A stretch of 64,000 nucleotides of DNA from positions 2,232,001-2,296,000 of the forward strand of contig NZ_CP120360.1 of NCBI RefSeq assembly GCF_029510815.1, in the 5' to 3' direction. The notes under the pieces were generated by a model that saw only the letters and a program-made list of their open reading frames with translations, was not told the origin of the DNA and ran no database searches. A program made the translations under genes and the position numbers. This document shows, piece by piece, positions 17,679-27,579 of the stretch (the stretch's first letter is position 1; the number at the start of each line of letters is the position of its first letter). Origin of the DNA: Janibacter sp. DB-40. Its GTDB lineage: Bacteria > Actinomycetota > Actinomycetes > Actinomycetales > Dermatophilaceae.

Positions 17679-18776
17679 ATGAGCGCACTGACCGTCCTCG
17701 CGGAGACCTGCGACCGACTCGTCGACGACGGCTCGCTCGTCGGCTGGGTCGCCGGGGTGCGCGACCGCGACGGGGTGCAGATCAGCGCCGGGGGCAGACG
17801 CAGCATCGACGGCCCACCGATGGACCCGCAGACGCTCTTCATGATCGCCTCTTGCAGCAAGCCCGTCGGGGGTGTGCTCGCGCTGCGGCTCGTGGAGCAG
17901 GGGCTCATCTCGCTCGACGACCCGGTCTCACGGTGGCTCCCCGAGCTCGCCCGACCCCGGGTCCTCACCCGTCCGGACGCCGACCTCGCCGACACCGCGC
18001 CCGCCGAGCGGCCGATCACCGTGGAGCACCTCCTGACGATGACCCCCGGCTTCGGGTGGGTCACCGAGCGGCCGCTCTCCGTCGCGATGAACGACGCCGG
18101 CGTGGCTCCCGGCCCGTTCCCCCCGCCGATGACTCCCGAGGAGTACCTGGGTCGACTGGCCTCCCTTCCGCTGGCGAACCAGCCCGGGTCCACGTGGAGG
18201 TACCACACGAGCAGCGACGTCCTCGGCGTGCTGCTCGCCCGGGCCACGGGGAGGTCGGTGAGCGACCTGCTCGAGGAGCACGTGTGCCGTCCCCTGGGCC
18301 TCGGCGACACCGGGTTCAGCGGTGACCCGGGACGGATGGCGAGGGTCCACGGGTCCGATCTGTCCGGCGCCCTCGTGCCCTTCCCCGTCCCGGAGGGGAC
18401 CTTCACGACCCCGCCCCGGTTCGAGTCCCTGGCCACCGGGCTCGTCGCCACAGTCGGCGACCAGCTGGCGGTCCTCGCCTCGCTCGCGGGGACGGGGCCG
18501 GCACTGCTGGCGCCGGAGTCGGTCGCGACCATGCGCCGCCCCCACCTCGTCGACGAGCAGCGGGCCGCGGCCTCCGACCTGCTCGACCCCGACAGCAATT
18601 GGGGGCTGCACGTGGAGACCAGGCCCGATGGGCGGTTCGGCTGGGCCGGTGGGCTGGGCACCATCGGTTACGCCGACCCCGCGACCGGTCGCGCGGCCTT
18701 CCTCGCCACCCAGGTCACGGTCGACGCACCGGGGACGGTCGCCGCCTTCGAGGGCTTCTGGCCGTTGCTCGACTGA
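17679..18776 (+). CDS. beta-lactamase-family serine hydrolase
   Basis: A 365-residue protein of the class C beta-lactamase/DD-peptidase-like fold. The catalytic S-x-x-K is in IASCSKPVGG near residue 57, the second motif is the tyrosine of WRYHTSSDV, and the third may be the glycine-rich turn WAGGLGTIGY. A long insert LLTMTPGFGW marks the esterase-like branch. There is no signal peptide, so it probably acts inside the cell as an esterase or on small amide substrates, not as a resistance enzyme. The 106-base gap and hairpin before it suggest its own promoter. No functional link with the nitrate operon is evident. Confidence 0.85.
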   Translation: MSALTVLAETCDRLVDDGSLVGWVAGVRDRDGVQISAGGRRSIDGPPMDPQTLFMIASCSKPVGGVLALRLVEQGLISLDDPVSRWLPELARPRVLTRPDADLADTAPAERPITVEHLLTMTPGFGWVTERPLSVAMNDAGVAPGPFPPPMTPEEYLGRLASLPLANQPGSTWRYHTSSDVLGVLLARATGRSVSDLLEEHVCRPLGLGDTGFSGDPGRMARVHGSDLSGALVPFPVPEGTFTTPPRFESLATGLVATVGDQLAVLASLAGTGPALLAPESVATMRRPHLVDEQRAAASDLLDPDSNWGLHVETRPDGRFGWAGGLGTIGYADPATGRAAFLATQVTVDAPGTVAAFEGFWPLLD

Positions 18777-18795
18777 GGGTGGCATGGTGGCGGGT

Positions 18796-19404
18796 ATGGG
18801 ACGTGCACTGCTGCTGGTCGACCTCCAGAACGACTTCTGCGAAGGGGGGTCCATGGGCGTCGAGGGCGGCGCGGCCGTCGCTGCCCGGGCTGCGGAACGG
18901 GTGCTGGGCGACCGGCCCAACCACGAGTTCACCGACCACGAGTACGAGGCCATCGCGCTCACGGCGGACTGGCACCACGACCCGGGGTCGCACTGGGCGA
19001 CCGAGGGCGCCCCCGACTTCGTGACCAGCTGGCCGGTGCACTGCGCCGCGGACACCGCCGGCGCGGACTTCCACGCCTCCTTCCAGCCCGTCCTCGACCG
19101 CGTCGACGAGGTCTTCCGCAAGGGTGCGCACGAGGCCGCCTACAGCGGGTTCGAGGGATTCGCCGTCCGGGACGGCCGGACCGGTCTGGCCGACTGGTTG
19201 CGGCAGCGAGGTATCACCGACCTGGACGTGGGTGGTATCGCCACCGACCACTGCGTCCGCGCCACCGTCCTCGACGCGCTGCAGGAGGGCTTCGCCGTGC
19301 GCCTCCTCGTCGACACCATCGCCGGCGTCGCCCCCGGCACGACCGCGGCCGCGCTCTCCGAGATGACCGCGGCCGGGGCCCGGGCCACGGGCCCGGGATC
19401 ATGA
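18796..19404 (+). CDS. pncA: nicotinamidase / pyrazinamidase
   Basis: A 202-residue isochorismatase-fold amidohydrolase that turns nicotinamide into nicotinate. The catalytic triad is visible: Asp in LLLVDLQNDFCEGG (D9), Lys in FRKGAHEAAYSGFEG and Cys in ATDHCVRATVL (C153). Metal-binding Asp/His residues lie in TADWHHDPGSHW. The product feeds PncB, encoded 10 kb upstream. An ATG four codons earlier is possible; 18796 is chosen because GGTGG lies at ribosome-site distance. Its stop overlaps the ATG of the next gene by four bases. Confidence 0.93.
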   Translation: MGRALLLVDLQNDFCEGGSMGVEGGAAVAARAAERVLGDRPNHEFTDHEYEAIALTADWHHDPGSHWATEGAPDFVTSWPVHCAADTAGADFHASFQPVLDRVDEVFRKGAHEAAYSGFEGFAVRDGRTGLADWLRQRGITDLDVGGIATDHCVRATVLDALQEGFAVRLLVDTIAGVAPGTTAAALSEMTAAGARATGPGS

Positions 19405-20234
19405 GCACGACTCTCCCGCCGGTGATGGCCGGCCGCACCGTCCTCATCACGGCGCACCGACGCAGCGACGAGCTGGCCCGGGCCTTCGCCCGCCGCGGCG
19501 CGACGGTCCGCCACGCCCCCGCCATGAGCATCGTCGAGCACGCGGACGACGCGCAGCTGCTCGCCGCCACTCGTTCGTTGATCTCCCACCCACCGCACGA
19601 GCTCGTCGTCACGACCGGGCAGGGCCTGCGAGGCTGGTTCGAGGCCGCCGACGCGGCCGACCTGGGCGACGCACTCACGAGGATGCTCGCCGGCGTGCGG
19701 ATCCTCGCCCGCGGCCCCAAGGCGAAGGGCGCCCTCGTCGCCCGCGGGCTGGCCCCGGACTGGGTCGCGGAGTCCGAGCAGGCCGCCGAGATCATCGACC
19801 ACCTCCGTGGCCTCGACCTGGCCGGGACCCGCGTCGCCGTGCAGCACCACGGCAACGGCTCCGACGGCATCGACGACGCGCTCACCGGTATCGGCGCCGA
19901 GGTCATCCCCTTCGTCGTCTACCGGTGGGGACCCGCACCGGACCCGCAAGCGGTCGCCGAGTCGGTCCACGACGTCGCCGACGGCGGGGTCGACGCCGTC
20001 GTCTTCACCTCCGCGCCCGCCGCGACCGCCTGGCTCGACGCCGCAGAGGCCGCCGGGGTCACGGCGGCGATCCTCGCGCGCGCCGCCGCGGGGGAGGTGC
20101 TCTTCGCCGCGGTCGGGCCGGTCACGGCCGTACCACTCGAGGCGAAGGGGGTCACTCCCCTCGTCCCGGAGCGCAGCCGGATGGGTGCCCTCGTGCGCGC
20201 CGTCCTCGACCGGTACGGCGCCGACGGTCGGTAA
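19401..20234 (+). CDS. HemD-like (uroporphyrinogen-III synthase fold) protein, NnaR paralogue without DNA-binding domain
   Basis: A 277-residue protein closely similar over its full length to residues 1 to 265 of the NnaR-type regulator 2 kb upstream. Shared blocks include ARGPKAKGA, DWVAESE, VAVQHHG, VVYRWGP, VVFTSAPAA and LVPERSRMGALVRA. It stops just where the winged helix of NnaR would begin. It could be a ligand-sensing antagonist of NnaR, or an enzyme supporting siroheme supply for NirB. Identity alone does not decide. It is translationally coupled to pncA by ATGA. A duplication followed by loss of the C-terminal domain is the simplest origin. Confidence 0.8.
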   Translation: MSTTLPPVMAGRTVLITAHRRSDELARAFARRGATVRHAPAMSIVEHADDAQLLAATRSLISHPPHELVVTTGQGLRGWFEAADAADLGDALTRMLAGVRILARGPKAKGALVARGLAPDWVAESEQAAEIIDHLRGLDLAGTRVAVQHHGNGSDGIDDALTGIGAEVIPFVVYRWGPAPDPQAVAESVHDVADGGVDAVVFTSAPAATAWLDAAEAAGVTAAILARAAAGEVLFAAVGPVTAVPLEAKGVTPLVPERSRMGALVRAVLDRYGADGR

Positions 20235-20244
20235 CCTTCCGCCC

Positions 20245-21111
20245 ATGTCGACTGCCGAGACGCGCCAACCCGCCCATCGCGGCCTGTTCATCTCCCTGGT
20301 CGCCGACGCATCGCTCTTCCCACCGGCACGGCTGCCGATGGACGAGTCCCTGCGGGCCCACGCCGCCCACCGCTCGGCCGAATACGCCGACGTCATCGGC
20401 CCCTTCCTCGTCGGGGTACCCGCCGTCGAGGACCTGACCACTGCTCTGGCCGGCGGGGCGCCCGTCCCGCCGGCGATCGGGCTCGTCGCCCGCCCCGGGA
20501 CCGCCGTCCGGGACATCGACGCCGCCCTGGCGACGCTGCGAACCCTCGAGACCCCGCGGCTGGTCTCCCTGGACACGGCGTGGTCCCCCGACTGGCGCAA
20601 CCTCGACCTCGGCGACCTGGTGGTCAACCTCGAGGTCGGCCGCGAGGGCCGGGCCGAGGCCCTCGACGACATCGCCTCGGCGAGCGACTTCGTCGACGTG
20701 CGGGCGAAGTTCCGCACCGGTGCCACCCCGGCGTGGGCGTGGCCGACGGCCACGGAGCTCGCGGACGTCGTCGTCGGTGCCGGGGCGCGCTTCCTGCCCC
20801 TGACCCTCACGGGCGGGTTGCACCACGTCGTACGGGGTGAGTACACGGTCGACGGGAGTCCGGAGGAGCAGCACGGACTGCTCAACGTGCTCGTGGCCGT
20901 CCACGCCAGCGCCGGCGGCTCCGACGAGGGCACCGTGCGCGAGCTGCTGGACATCCGGGACGCCGAGGCACTGGCCGACATCGTCGCCGGGTGGTCGAGC
21001 CCCGACGTCGCGGCCGTGCGCGCGGCCCTCACCGGCTACGGGTGCTGCGACGTCACCGACCCGATCGGCGAGCTGGAGGGGCTGGGCCTCCTGGCCAGCG
21101 GCCGGGAGTGA
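20245..21111 (+). CDS. conserved actinobacterial protein of unknown function
   Basis: A 288-residue cytoplasmic protein without a recognised domain name. Visible features are a regular alternation of strands and helices suggesting an alpha/beta barrel-like fold, an internal stretch VRAKFRTGATPAWAWP, and LPLTLTGGLHHVVRG followed by EQHGLLNVLVAV. I recall the pattern (R-TGG, T-GLHH, HG-LN) from uncharacterised actinobacterial proteins. It starts 10 bases after the HemD-like gene, so it is probably co-transcribed with pncA and hemD-like. The function is not known; a sugar- or tetrapyrrole-type enzyme would only be a guess. Confidence 0.7.
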   Translation: MSTAETRQPAHRGLFISLVADASLFPPARLPMDESLRAHAAHRSAEYADVIGPFLVGVPAVEDLTTALAGGAPVPPAIGLVARPGTAVRDIDAALATLRTLETPRLVSLDTAWSPDWRNLDLGDLVVNLEVGREGRAEALDDIASASDFVDVRAKFRTGATPAWAWPTATELADVVVGAGARFLPLTLTGGLHHVVRGEYTVDGSPEEQHGLLNVLVAVHASAGGSDEGTVRELLDIRDAEALADIVAGWSSPDVAAVRAALTGYGCCDVTDPIGELEGLGLLASGRE

Positions 21112-21114
21112 GGC

Positions 21115-21954
21115 TCAGGAGCGCTCGCGCGGCTGCGCGCCGACGACGACCTGGGTGCCGGCGACCTTGTCGTGCAGCGCCTGTCGTCGTGGGTCCAGGA
21201 GGGGCCACAGGAGGTCCAGGCCGCGGAAGACGACCTCGACCAGGCACGTGAGGACCCAGAGCACCCGCAGGATCATCGGCAGGAGCATCCGCAGGAAGGC
21301 CGTACGGAAGCCGAGTGGCCCGGGCCGGTCCACGCGGCGGACCGAGATCCCGGCCATCATCTTGCCGGGGGTGGCTCCCCTCGCGACGAGGAAACCGATG
21401 CCGTAGGCCGCCTGGACGACCACCATGATGCCGACGGCGACGAAGAGGTACGTGTAGTCCAGGTACTGGAGGTACCCGGAGGCCTCCTCGAGGGTGATCG
21501 GGTCGGGCGTGCCGGACATCGCCCCCTCCATCGCCCGCCTCCAGTAGTCGGCCATGAAGAGCCACCAGGCCCAGCCCGAGGTCAGCAGGACGACGACGCC
21601 CATGATCACCGTGTCGATGAGGTAGGCGGTGACCCGGGACCCGTAGCTCGCCAGCTGCTGACCGTCGGGGGTCGTCGATCCCGCGGGCGGGGAGCCCGAG
21701 CCCGCAGGCGCTGTGCCCCACCCGGGTTGCGGCTGCGGGTGCTGCGGACCCGACGGACCACTGGGTCGTCCGAAGACGTCCCGGTCGGGTCCGCGCTGAC
21801 CTCCCTGCTGGGGGGCGGGGCCCGCCGGGGCCGACCCGGCCGACCGGGTCTGGCGGGGGACGCGGTGCTCGCTCCAGACGACCCCGTCGAAGTACCGCAG
21901 CTGCGTCTCGTCCTCCGGGTCGTCGTACCAGCCGGCGCGCTCGGGGATGCTCAT
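21115..21954 (-). CDS. DUF2510 and RDD domain membrane protein
   Basis: A 279-residue protein. The N-terminus GWYDDPEDETQLRYFDGVVWSEH is a DUF2510 motif, followed by a Pro/Gly/Gln-rich linker of about 80 residues and an RDD domain with three or more membrane helices (YGSRVTAYLIDTVIMGVVVLL, the segment around YLFVAVGIMVVVQAAYGIGF, and RTAFLRMLLPMILRVLWVL). RDD proteins are linked with transport or membrane stress, but no substrate can be named. Convergent with the preceding unknown gene with only 3 bases between stops. The VTT protein gene ends just 4 bases upstream, so they may be co-transcribed. Confidence 0.85.
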   Translation of the reverse strand: MSIPERAGWYDDPEDETQLRYFDGVVWSEHRVPRQTRSAGSAPAGPAPQQGGQRGPDRDVFGRPSGPSGPQHPQPQPGWGTAPAGSGSPPAGSTTPDGQQLASYGSRVTAYLIDTVIMGVVVLLTSGWAWWLFMADYWRRAMEGAMSGTPDPITLEEASGYLQYLDYTYLFVAVGIMVVVQAAYGIGFLVARGATPGKMMAGISVRRVDRPGPLGFRTAFLRMLLPMILRVLWVLTCLVEVVFRGLDLLWPLLDPRRQALHDKVAGTQVVVGAQPRERS

Positions 21955-21958
21955 GTCC

Positions 21959-22483
21959 TCACGATCTCACGTCGTCGCCCGACGTCGGCACGGCCTCCCG
22001 GGTCCGCGTCGAGAGCGCCGCCGAGTCCGTGCCGCCGTGGCGTCGCCGCCAGAGGACCACCGAGACGGCGATGACGAGGAGGACCGCGACGGCAGCCACC
22101 GTGCCCGGCCAGCGGGCAGCGGCGGCCAGCCAGGCTCGTGCCGCCGCGAGGCCGACCGTGGCGTACAGGGTCGCCCAGAGGAGCGACCCCAGGGTCACCG
22201 CCGGCAGGTAGCGACGCAGGGGCATGCGTGCCGCCCCGGCGGTGCCGATCACGGCGGTCTGGATGCCCACCGTGAGGAAGCAGGCCACGACGGCGATCGG
22301 CCCCCACCGGTTGACGAGTTCACGCGCCCGCACCCAGCGGGGTGAGCGCCCCCCTTCGCCGGCCGTCAGGTACCGCCGGGACCCGGCGGCCGCTCCCCGG
22401 GCGAGCAGGTACGTCGCATTGGCCCGCAGCATGACGACCACGAAGAGGAAGCCGAAGGTCGGGAGGAAGGCCGACCAGGTCAC
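21959..22483 (-). CDS. VTT/DedA-like (SNARE-associated) membrane protein
   Basis: A 174-residue integral membrane protein with about four or five hydrophobic segments. The middle WVRARELVNRWGPIAVVACFLTVG and RMPLRRYLPAVTLGSLLWATLYATVG resemble the conserved G-x-x-x-R and GNxxW-type region of DedA/VTT proteins, which are thought to flip or move lipids or maintain proton motive force. It is shorter than usual DedA (about 200 residues) at the N-terminus. Its GTG start overlaps the stop of a 23-codon ORF (GTGA) that has a strong ribosome site, so its translation may depend on that leader. Confidence 0.75.
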   Translation of the reverse strand: MTWSAFLPTFGFLFVVVMLRANATYLLARGAAAGSRRYLTAGEGGRSPRWVRARELVNRWGPIAVVACFLTVGIQTAVIGTAGAARMPLRRYLPAVTLGSLLWATLYATVGLAAARAWLAAAARWPGTVAAVAVLLVIAVSVVLWRRRHGGTDSAALSTRTREAVPTSGDDVRS

Positions 22484-22551
22484 GCCGGTCCACCGTCCGC
22501 GGCGCGCTCCGGAGCGGCTGTCCCGGCGCGCGGTGGCAGGAGCGCGTCCAT
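22480..22551 (-). CDS. possible 23-codon leader ORF coupled to the VTT gene
   Basis: AGGAGG lies five bases before an ATG that opens a 23-residue frame (MDALLPPRAGTAAPERAADG and three more residues). It ends with TGA inside the GTG start of the VTT membrane gene. The membrane gene itself has no good ribosome site, so ribosomes could reach it by termination-reinitiation. The peptide has no run of one amino acid that would signal attenuation. Small size means chance cannot be excluded. Confidence 0.4.
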   Translation of the reverse strand: MDALLPPRAGTAAPERAADGGPA

Positions 22552-22570
22552 CGGGGCCTCCTATGGGTGA

Positions 22571-22584
22571 GGGTTACCTAACCC
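22571..22584. promoter_or_regulatory. palindrome GGGTTACCTAACCC, possible operator
   Basis: A perfect 14-bp inverted repeat 20 bases upstream of the leader ORF and 87 bases before the VTT start. On the minus strand it contains TAGGGT/TAGGTA, which could serve as a -10 box, so a protein bound here would block the promoter. It resembles a DtxR/IdeR iron box (GGTTAGCCTAACC) but lacks one central base, so that identity is not accepted. Confidence 0.4.
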
Positions 22585-22622
22585 TACCCGTGGCTGCACC
22601 CCCGGAGACGCGCCCCCTCGCG

Positions 22623-24457
<1,835 letters not shown>

Positions 24458-24490
24458 GGCCGGTACCCGCTCGACGGGCGATGTCCCGGG

Positions 24491-24898
24491 CTAGAACCGG
24501 TCGCTGAGCATCCCCCAGGCGAAGAACACCGTGCCGAGCACCATGCCGAAGTGCGCGACCTGGGACAGCCACGGGCCGCTCGTCCAGCCGTCACCGCGAA
24601 AGCGCTCCACGTGGCGTCCGCGGCCCCGGCGCCAGCGCGCGAGGAAGCTCAGCCCGATGAGCGAGGCGAGGGCCAGGGCGATGATCGCCAGCCACACGGC
24701 CGTGCCTGAGGAGACGACGTCCAGCAGGCGCAGGGCCACGAGCAGCAGTCCGGTGCCTCCGGCGGCGGAGTGCAGGTTGAGGATCCACGGAGCGATGTCG
24801 GTCATCCCCTGCCGACCGCGGTACTTGCGCAGCCGCACCTGGGTGAGGACGAGTGCCACCACTCCCAGTGCCACGAGGACCCACGCGATCGCCGTCAT
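24491..24898 (-). CDS. small membrane protein, unknown
   Basis: A 135-residue protein with four hydrophobic helices: the N-terminal AIAWVLVALGVVALVLTQV, a second in LNLHSAAGGTGLLLVALRLLD, a third in AVWLAIIALALASLIGLSF and the last in FGMVLGTVFFAWGMLSD. A basic loop WRRGRGRHVERFRG lies between helices three and four. It does not match a family I can name. The ATG giving MTAIAWVL is used; longer frames read into the helicase end region. Lies between the Lrp gene and the helicase, convergent with lrp. Confidence 0.6.
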   Translation of the reverse strand: MTAIAWVLVALGVVALVLTQVRLRKYRGRQGMTDIAPWILNLHSAAGGTGLLLVALRLLDVVSSGTAVWLAIIALALASLIGLSFLARWRRGRGRHVERFRGDGWTSGPWLSQVAHFGMVLGTVFFAWGMLSDRF

Positions 24899-24953
24899 CA
24901 CCCCATGATGCCCAAGGAACCACTCCCGGTGTGGGAGGACGGCCCGCCCGGGG

Positions 24954-26714
24954 TCAGCGACGCCCGACGAACCACCGGCGGACCCGATCGATCCGCTCGG
25001 TGACCTGCTCGCTGCTCGCCTGGGCGAGCTCGGGGCCACCGCAGGCGCGACGCAGGTCCATGTGGACGTTGGCGTGCGGCGAGCCGGTCTTCTGCGCGTA
25101 CGCCGAGACCAGCTTGTTCAGCTCCTTGCGCTGCGAGGCCAGGGCACGGTGCGCGGCGACGGGGGCATCGTCCCTCCCCCTCGTGGCACTGGTGCGCTTG
25201 GACTGCTTGGTCTGGCGCTCACTGAGCAGGGCGTGCACCTGGTCCGGCTCGAGCAGTCCGGGCAGGCCGAGGTAGTCCTGCTCGTCCTCGGACCCGACCT
25301 CGGCGTGCAGACCGAACTGCTGCGCGTCGTAGAGCACGTGGTCGAAGTGGGCGTCGGACTCCAGCGCCTCGAAGGCGCCCTGCAGCTCGTCGCTCGCGGA
25401 CTCGCTGCGGTTGGCCGCCGCGAGCATGCCCTCCTCCTCCGACCACATGGGCGCCTCGTCGTCGGACGACGCGGGCCGGTCGAGGGCGTGGTCGCGCTGC
25501 TCCTCGAGGGCTCCTGCGTGGGCGAGGATGATCGGCACGCTCGGCAGGAACACGCATGCGGTCTCACCGCGGCTGCGGGCCCGGACGAATCGGCCCACGG
25601 CCTGGGCGAAGAACAGCGGTGTCGAGGTGGATGTGGCATAGACGCCGACGCACAGGCGCGGCACGTCGACCCCTTCGCTGACCATGCGCACGGCGACGAG
25701 CCAGCGGGAGGTGTCCGACGCGAAGTCCTCGATCCGCTGCGAGGCACCCGAGTCGTCGGACAGGACGACCGTCGGCTTCTCCCCGGTGATCCCGTGGAGG
25801 AGGCGCGCGTAGGCGCGCGCCTGGGTCTGGTTCGACGCGATGACCATCGCCCCGGCGTCCGGCACACCCCGGCGCACCTCCGTCAGGCGCTTGTCGGCTG
25901 CCGCGAGGACTGAGGGGATCCACTCCCCCTTCGGGTCCAGCGCGGTCCGCCACGCCTGGGCGATGACGTCCTTGGTCATCGGCTCGCCGAGTCGTGCGGC
26001 GACCTCGTCACCGGCCCGGGTGCGCCACCGCATCGCCCCGCCGTAGGCCATGAAGAGCACCGGACGCACGACGCCGTCGCGCAGGGCCTCGGCGTAGCCG
26101 TAGGTGTAGTCGCTGCTGGAGCGCAGGATGCCGTCGTCGCCGTACTCGTAGCCGACGAAGGGGATCGGGTTGGTGTCGGACCTGAAGGGGGTCCCGGTCA
26201 GGGAGAGGCGGCGCACCGCCGGCTCGAAGGCCTCGCGGATCCCGTCACCCCAGGACTTGTTGTCGCCGCCGTGGTGGATCTCGTCGAGGATGACGAGGGT
26301 GCGCTGCTCACGGGTGCGCTGCTCGTGGACCGAGGGCCGGGAGGCCACCTGCGCGTAGGTGACGGCCACGCCGTCGTAGTCGCTGGAGGTGACCGCGGTC
26401 GTGTTGGAGAACCTGGGGTCCAGGTGGATCCCCACCCGACCCGCGGCATCGGCCCACTGCGTCTTCAGGTGCTCCGTCGGCGCCACGACGGTGATGTTGG
26501 TGACCTCGCCCGCCGAGAGCAGCTCGGCGGCCACCCGCAGGGCGAATGTCGTCTTGCCGGCGCCCGGTGTGGCCACCGCCAGGTAGTCGGCGCGACCGGA
26601 GTCGAGGTACTCCCGCAGGGCCTGCGCCTGCCAGGCTCGCAGCTTGCCGGCGGTACCCCACGCAGCCCGCCTGGGGAAGGCAGGTGACAGGTTGGAAGCG
26701 GCAGACTGACTCAT
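24954..26714 (-). CDS. DEAD/DEAH-type superfamily 2 helicase
   Basis: A 586-residue ATPase typical of actinobacteria. Motifs in order: the Q/I region LRAWQAQALREYL, Walker A ATPGAGKTTFA, motif II as DEIHHGGD, motif III LSLTGTPFRSD, and the C-terminal helicase motifs VRMVSEGVDVPRLCVGVYA and FAQAVGRFVRAR. The last 150 residues are acidic then basic (QTKQSKRTSATRGRDD) and end near WFVGRR. The family resembles the UvsW/RadD-like DNA helicases, but the substrate is not known. It is transcribed alone, with 60 bases before the thioesterase end. Confidence 0.88.
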   Translation of the reverse strand: MSQSAASNLSPAFPRRAAWGTAGKLRAWQAQALREYLDSGRADYLAVATPGAGKTTFALRVAAELLSAGEVTNITVVAPTEHLKTQWADAAGRVGIHLDPRFSNTTAVTSSDYDGVAVTYAQVASRPSVHEQRTREQRTLVILDEIHHGGDNKSWGDGIREAFEPAVRRLSLTGTPFRSDTNPIPFVGYEYGDDGILRSSSDYTYGYAEALRDGVVRPVLFMAYGGAMRWRTRAGDEVAARLGEPMTKDVIAQAWRTALDPKGEWIPSVLAAADKRLTEVRRGVPDAGAMVIASNQTQARAYARLLHGITGEKPTVVLSDDSGASQRIEDFASDTSRWLVAVRMVSEGVDVPRLCVGVYATSTSTPLFFAQAVGRFVRARSRGETACVFLPSVPIILAHAGALEEQRDHALDRPASSDDEAPMWSEEEGMLAAANRSESASDELQGAFEALESDAHFDHVLYDAQQFGLHAEVGSEDEQDYLGLPGLLEPDQVHALLSERQTKQSKRTSATRGRDDAPVAAHRALASQRKELNKLVSAYAQKTGSPHANVHMDLRRACGGPELAQASSEQVTERIDRVRRWFVGRR

Positions 26715-26774
26715 CGCAGGGTCACTGTAGATCGGCCCGGTGACCGCACGCGAAACGCCCCTGCGCAGATCGGC

Positions 26775-27572
26775 TCAGGAGCGCACGTCCTGGGCGAGCA
26801 TCGTCTGCAACCCGGTCCCGAGGTCGCCGCGGACATCGGCGAGCGCGGTGTGCACCGTGCCGCCGTGGCCGGGGCTGGCGAGCGCCTGGGAGCTCATCCG
26901 GATCCACTCGCCCTCGGGATCACGGTCGAGCACCACGTGCAGGTTGCAGTTGACGTAGGTGTGCTTGCGGGGGTCGACGGTCATGGTGATGCCGCCCCCG
27001 GAGTCGGCGAGGACGAGCGCTCGCTGCCACGGCGTCGGCTCCTCGCCCGCGACGAGCGGGAGCAGTTGGCGCCCCCAGACCACCGCGGTGCCACCGGTGC
27101 CGGGACCGCCCTCGAGCGCGCGCCACTCGACGCAGGAGAGGTAACCGTCCTCGTGGGCTCCCGGCATGAGCAGGCCCAGGCCGTGGCCCTGCTGGTCCGG
27201 CACCGGGGCGATGTCCTCGGGTCGGTACCCGCGCAGTCGGGGGAAGTCGTCCGGTGTGCGCACGATGCGCCAGCCGCGGGCGAGGACGACGGGCGTGCCC
27301 GACGCACTCAGGGTCGCTTCGAGCAGCTCCATGGACCGGCCCTGCCGGACGGTGCGCACCTCGACGTCCAGGGGTGCCACCGGGATCGGGCCGAGGATGT
27401 CCAGGCGCAGGTCGGCCAGCCGCATCCGCTCCCGCGGCTGGTGCGCCTCCATCGTGCGGGCGACGAGCGCGGACGGCGGCCCGGCGTGCTGCGCGTGCGG
27501 GCTCCACGGACCTGCCGTCGTCGGGAGGGACTCGTACCGGCCCTCGTCGAGCCGGCGGTAGAAGGACTCCAC
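26775..27572 (-). CDS. acyl-CoA thioesterase-like (double hotdog) protein
   Basis: A 265-residue protein with two hotdog folds like TesB-type thioesterases. Visible are the N-terminal SPHAQHAGPPSALVARTME, which resembles the helix start after the substrate Gly, the ERMRLADLRLDILGPIP strand, and a C-terminal half with LALVLADSGGG-like ADSGGGITMTVD and NCNLHVVLDR. It would hydrolyse acyl-CoA in the cytoplasm. The GTG start seven bases after the DUF3039 stop is used. Overlong frames upstream run through the DUF3039 gene. Probably in one operon with DUF3039. Confidence 0.75.
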   Translation of the reverse strand: MESFYRRLDEGRYESLPTTAGPWSPHAQHAGPPSALVARTMEAHQPRERMRLADLRLDILGPIPVAPLDVEVRTVRQGRSMELLEATLSASGTPVVLARGWRIVRTPDDFPRLRGYRPEDIAPVPDQQGHGLGLLMPGAHEDGYLSCVEWRALEGGPGTGGTAVVWGRQLLPLVAGEEPTPWQRALVLADSGGGITMTVDPRKHTYVNCNLHVVLDRDPEGEWIRMSSQALASPGHGGTVHTALADVRGDLGTGLQTMLAQDVRS

Positions 27573-27579
27573 GAAGGGC

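Noticed and set aside
22571..22584. DtxR/IdeR iron box reading of GGGTTACCTAACCC
   Set aside because: The iron box needs one more central base (GGTTAGCCTAACC). The half sites match but the spacing is wrong.
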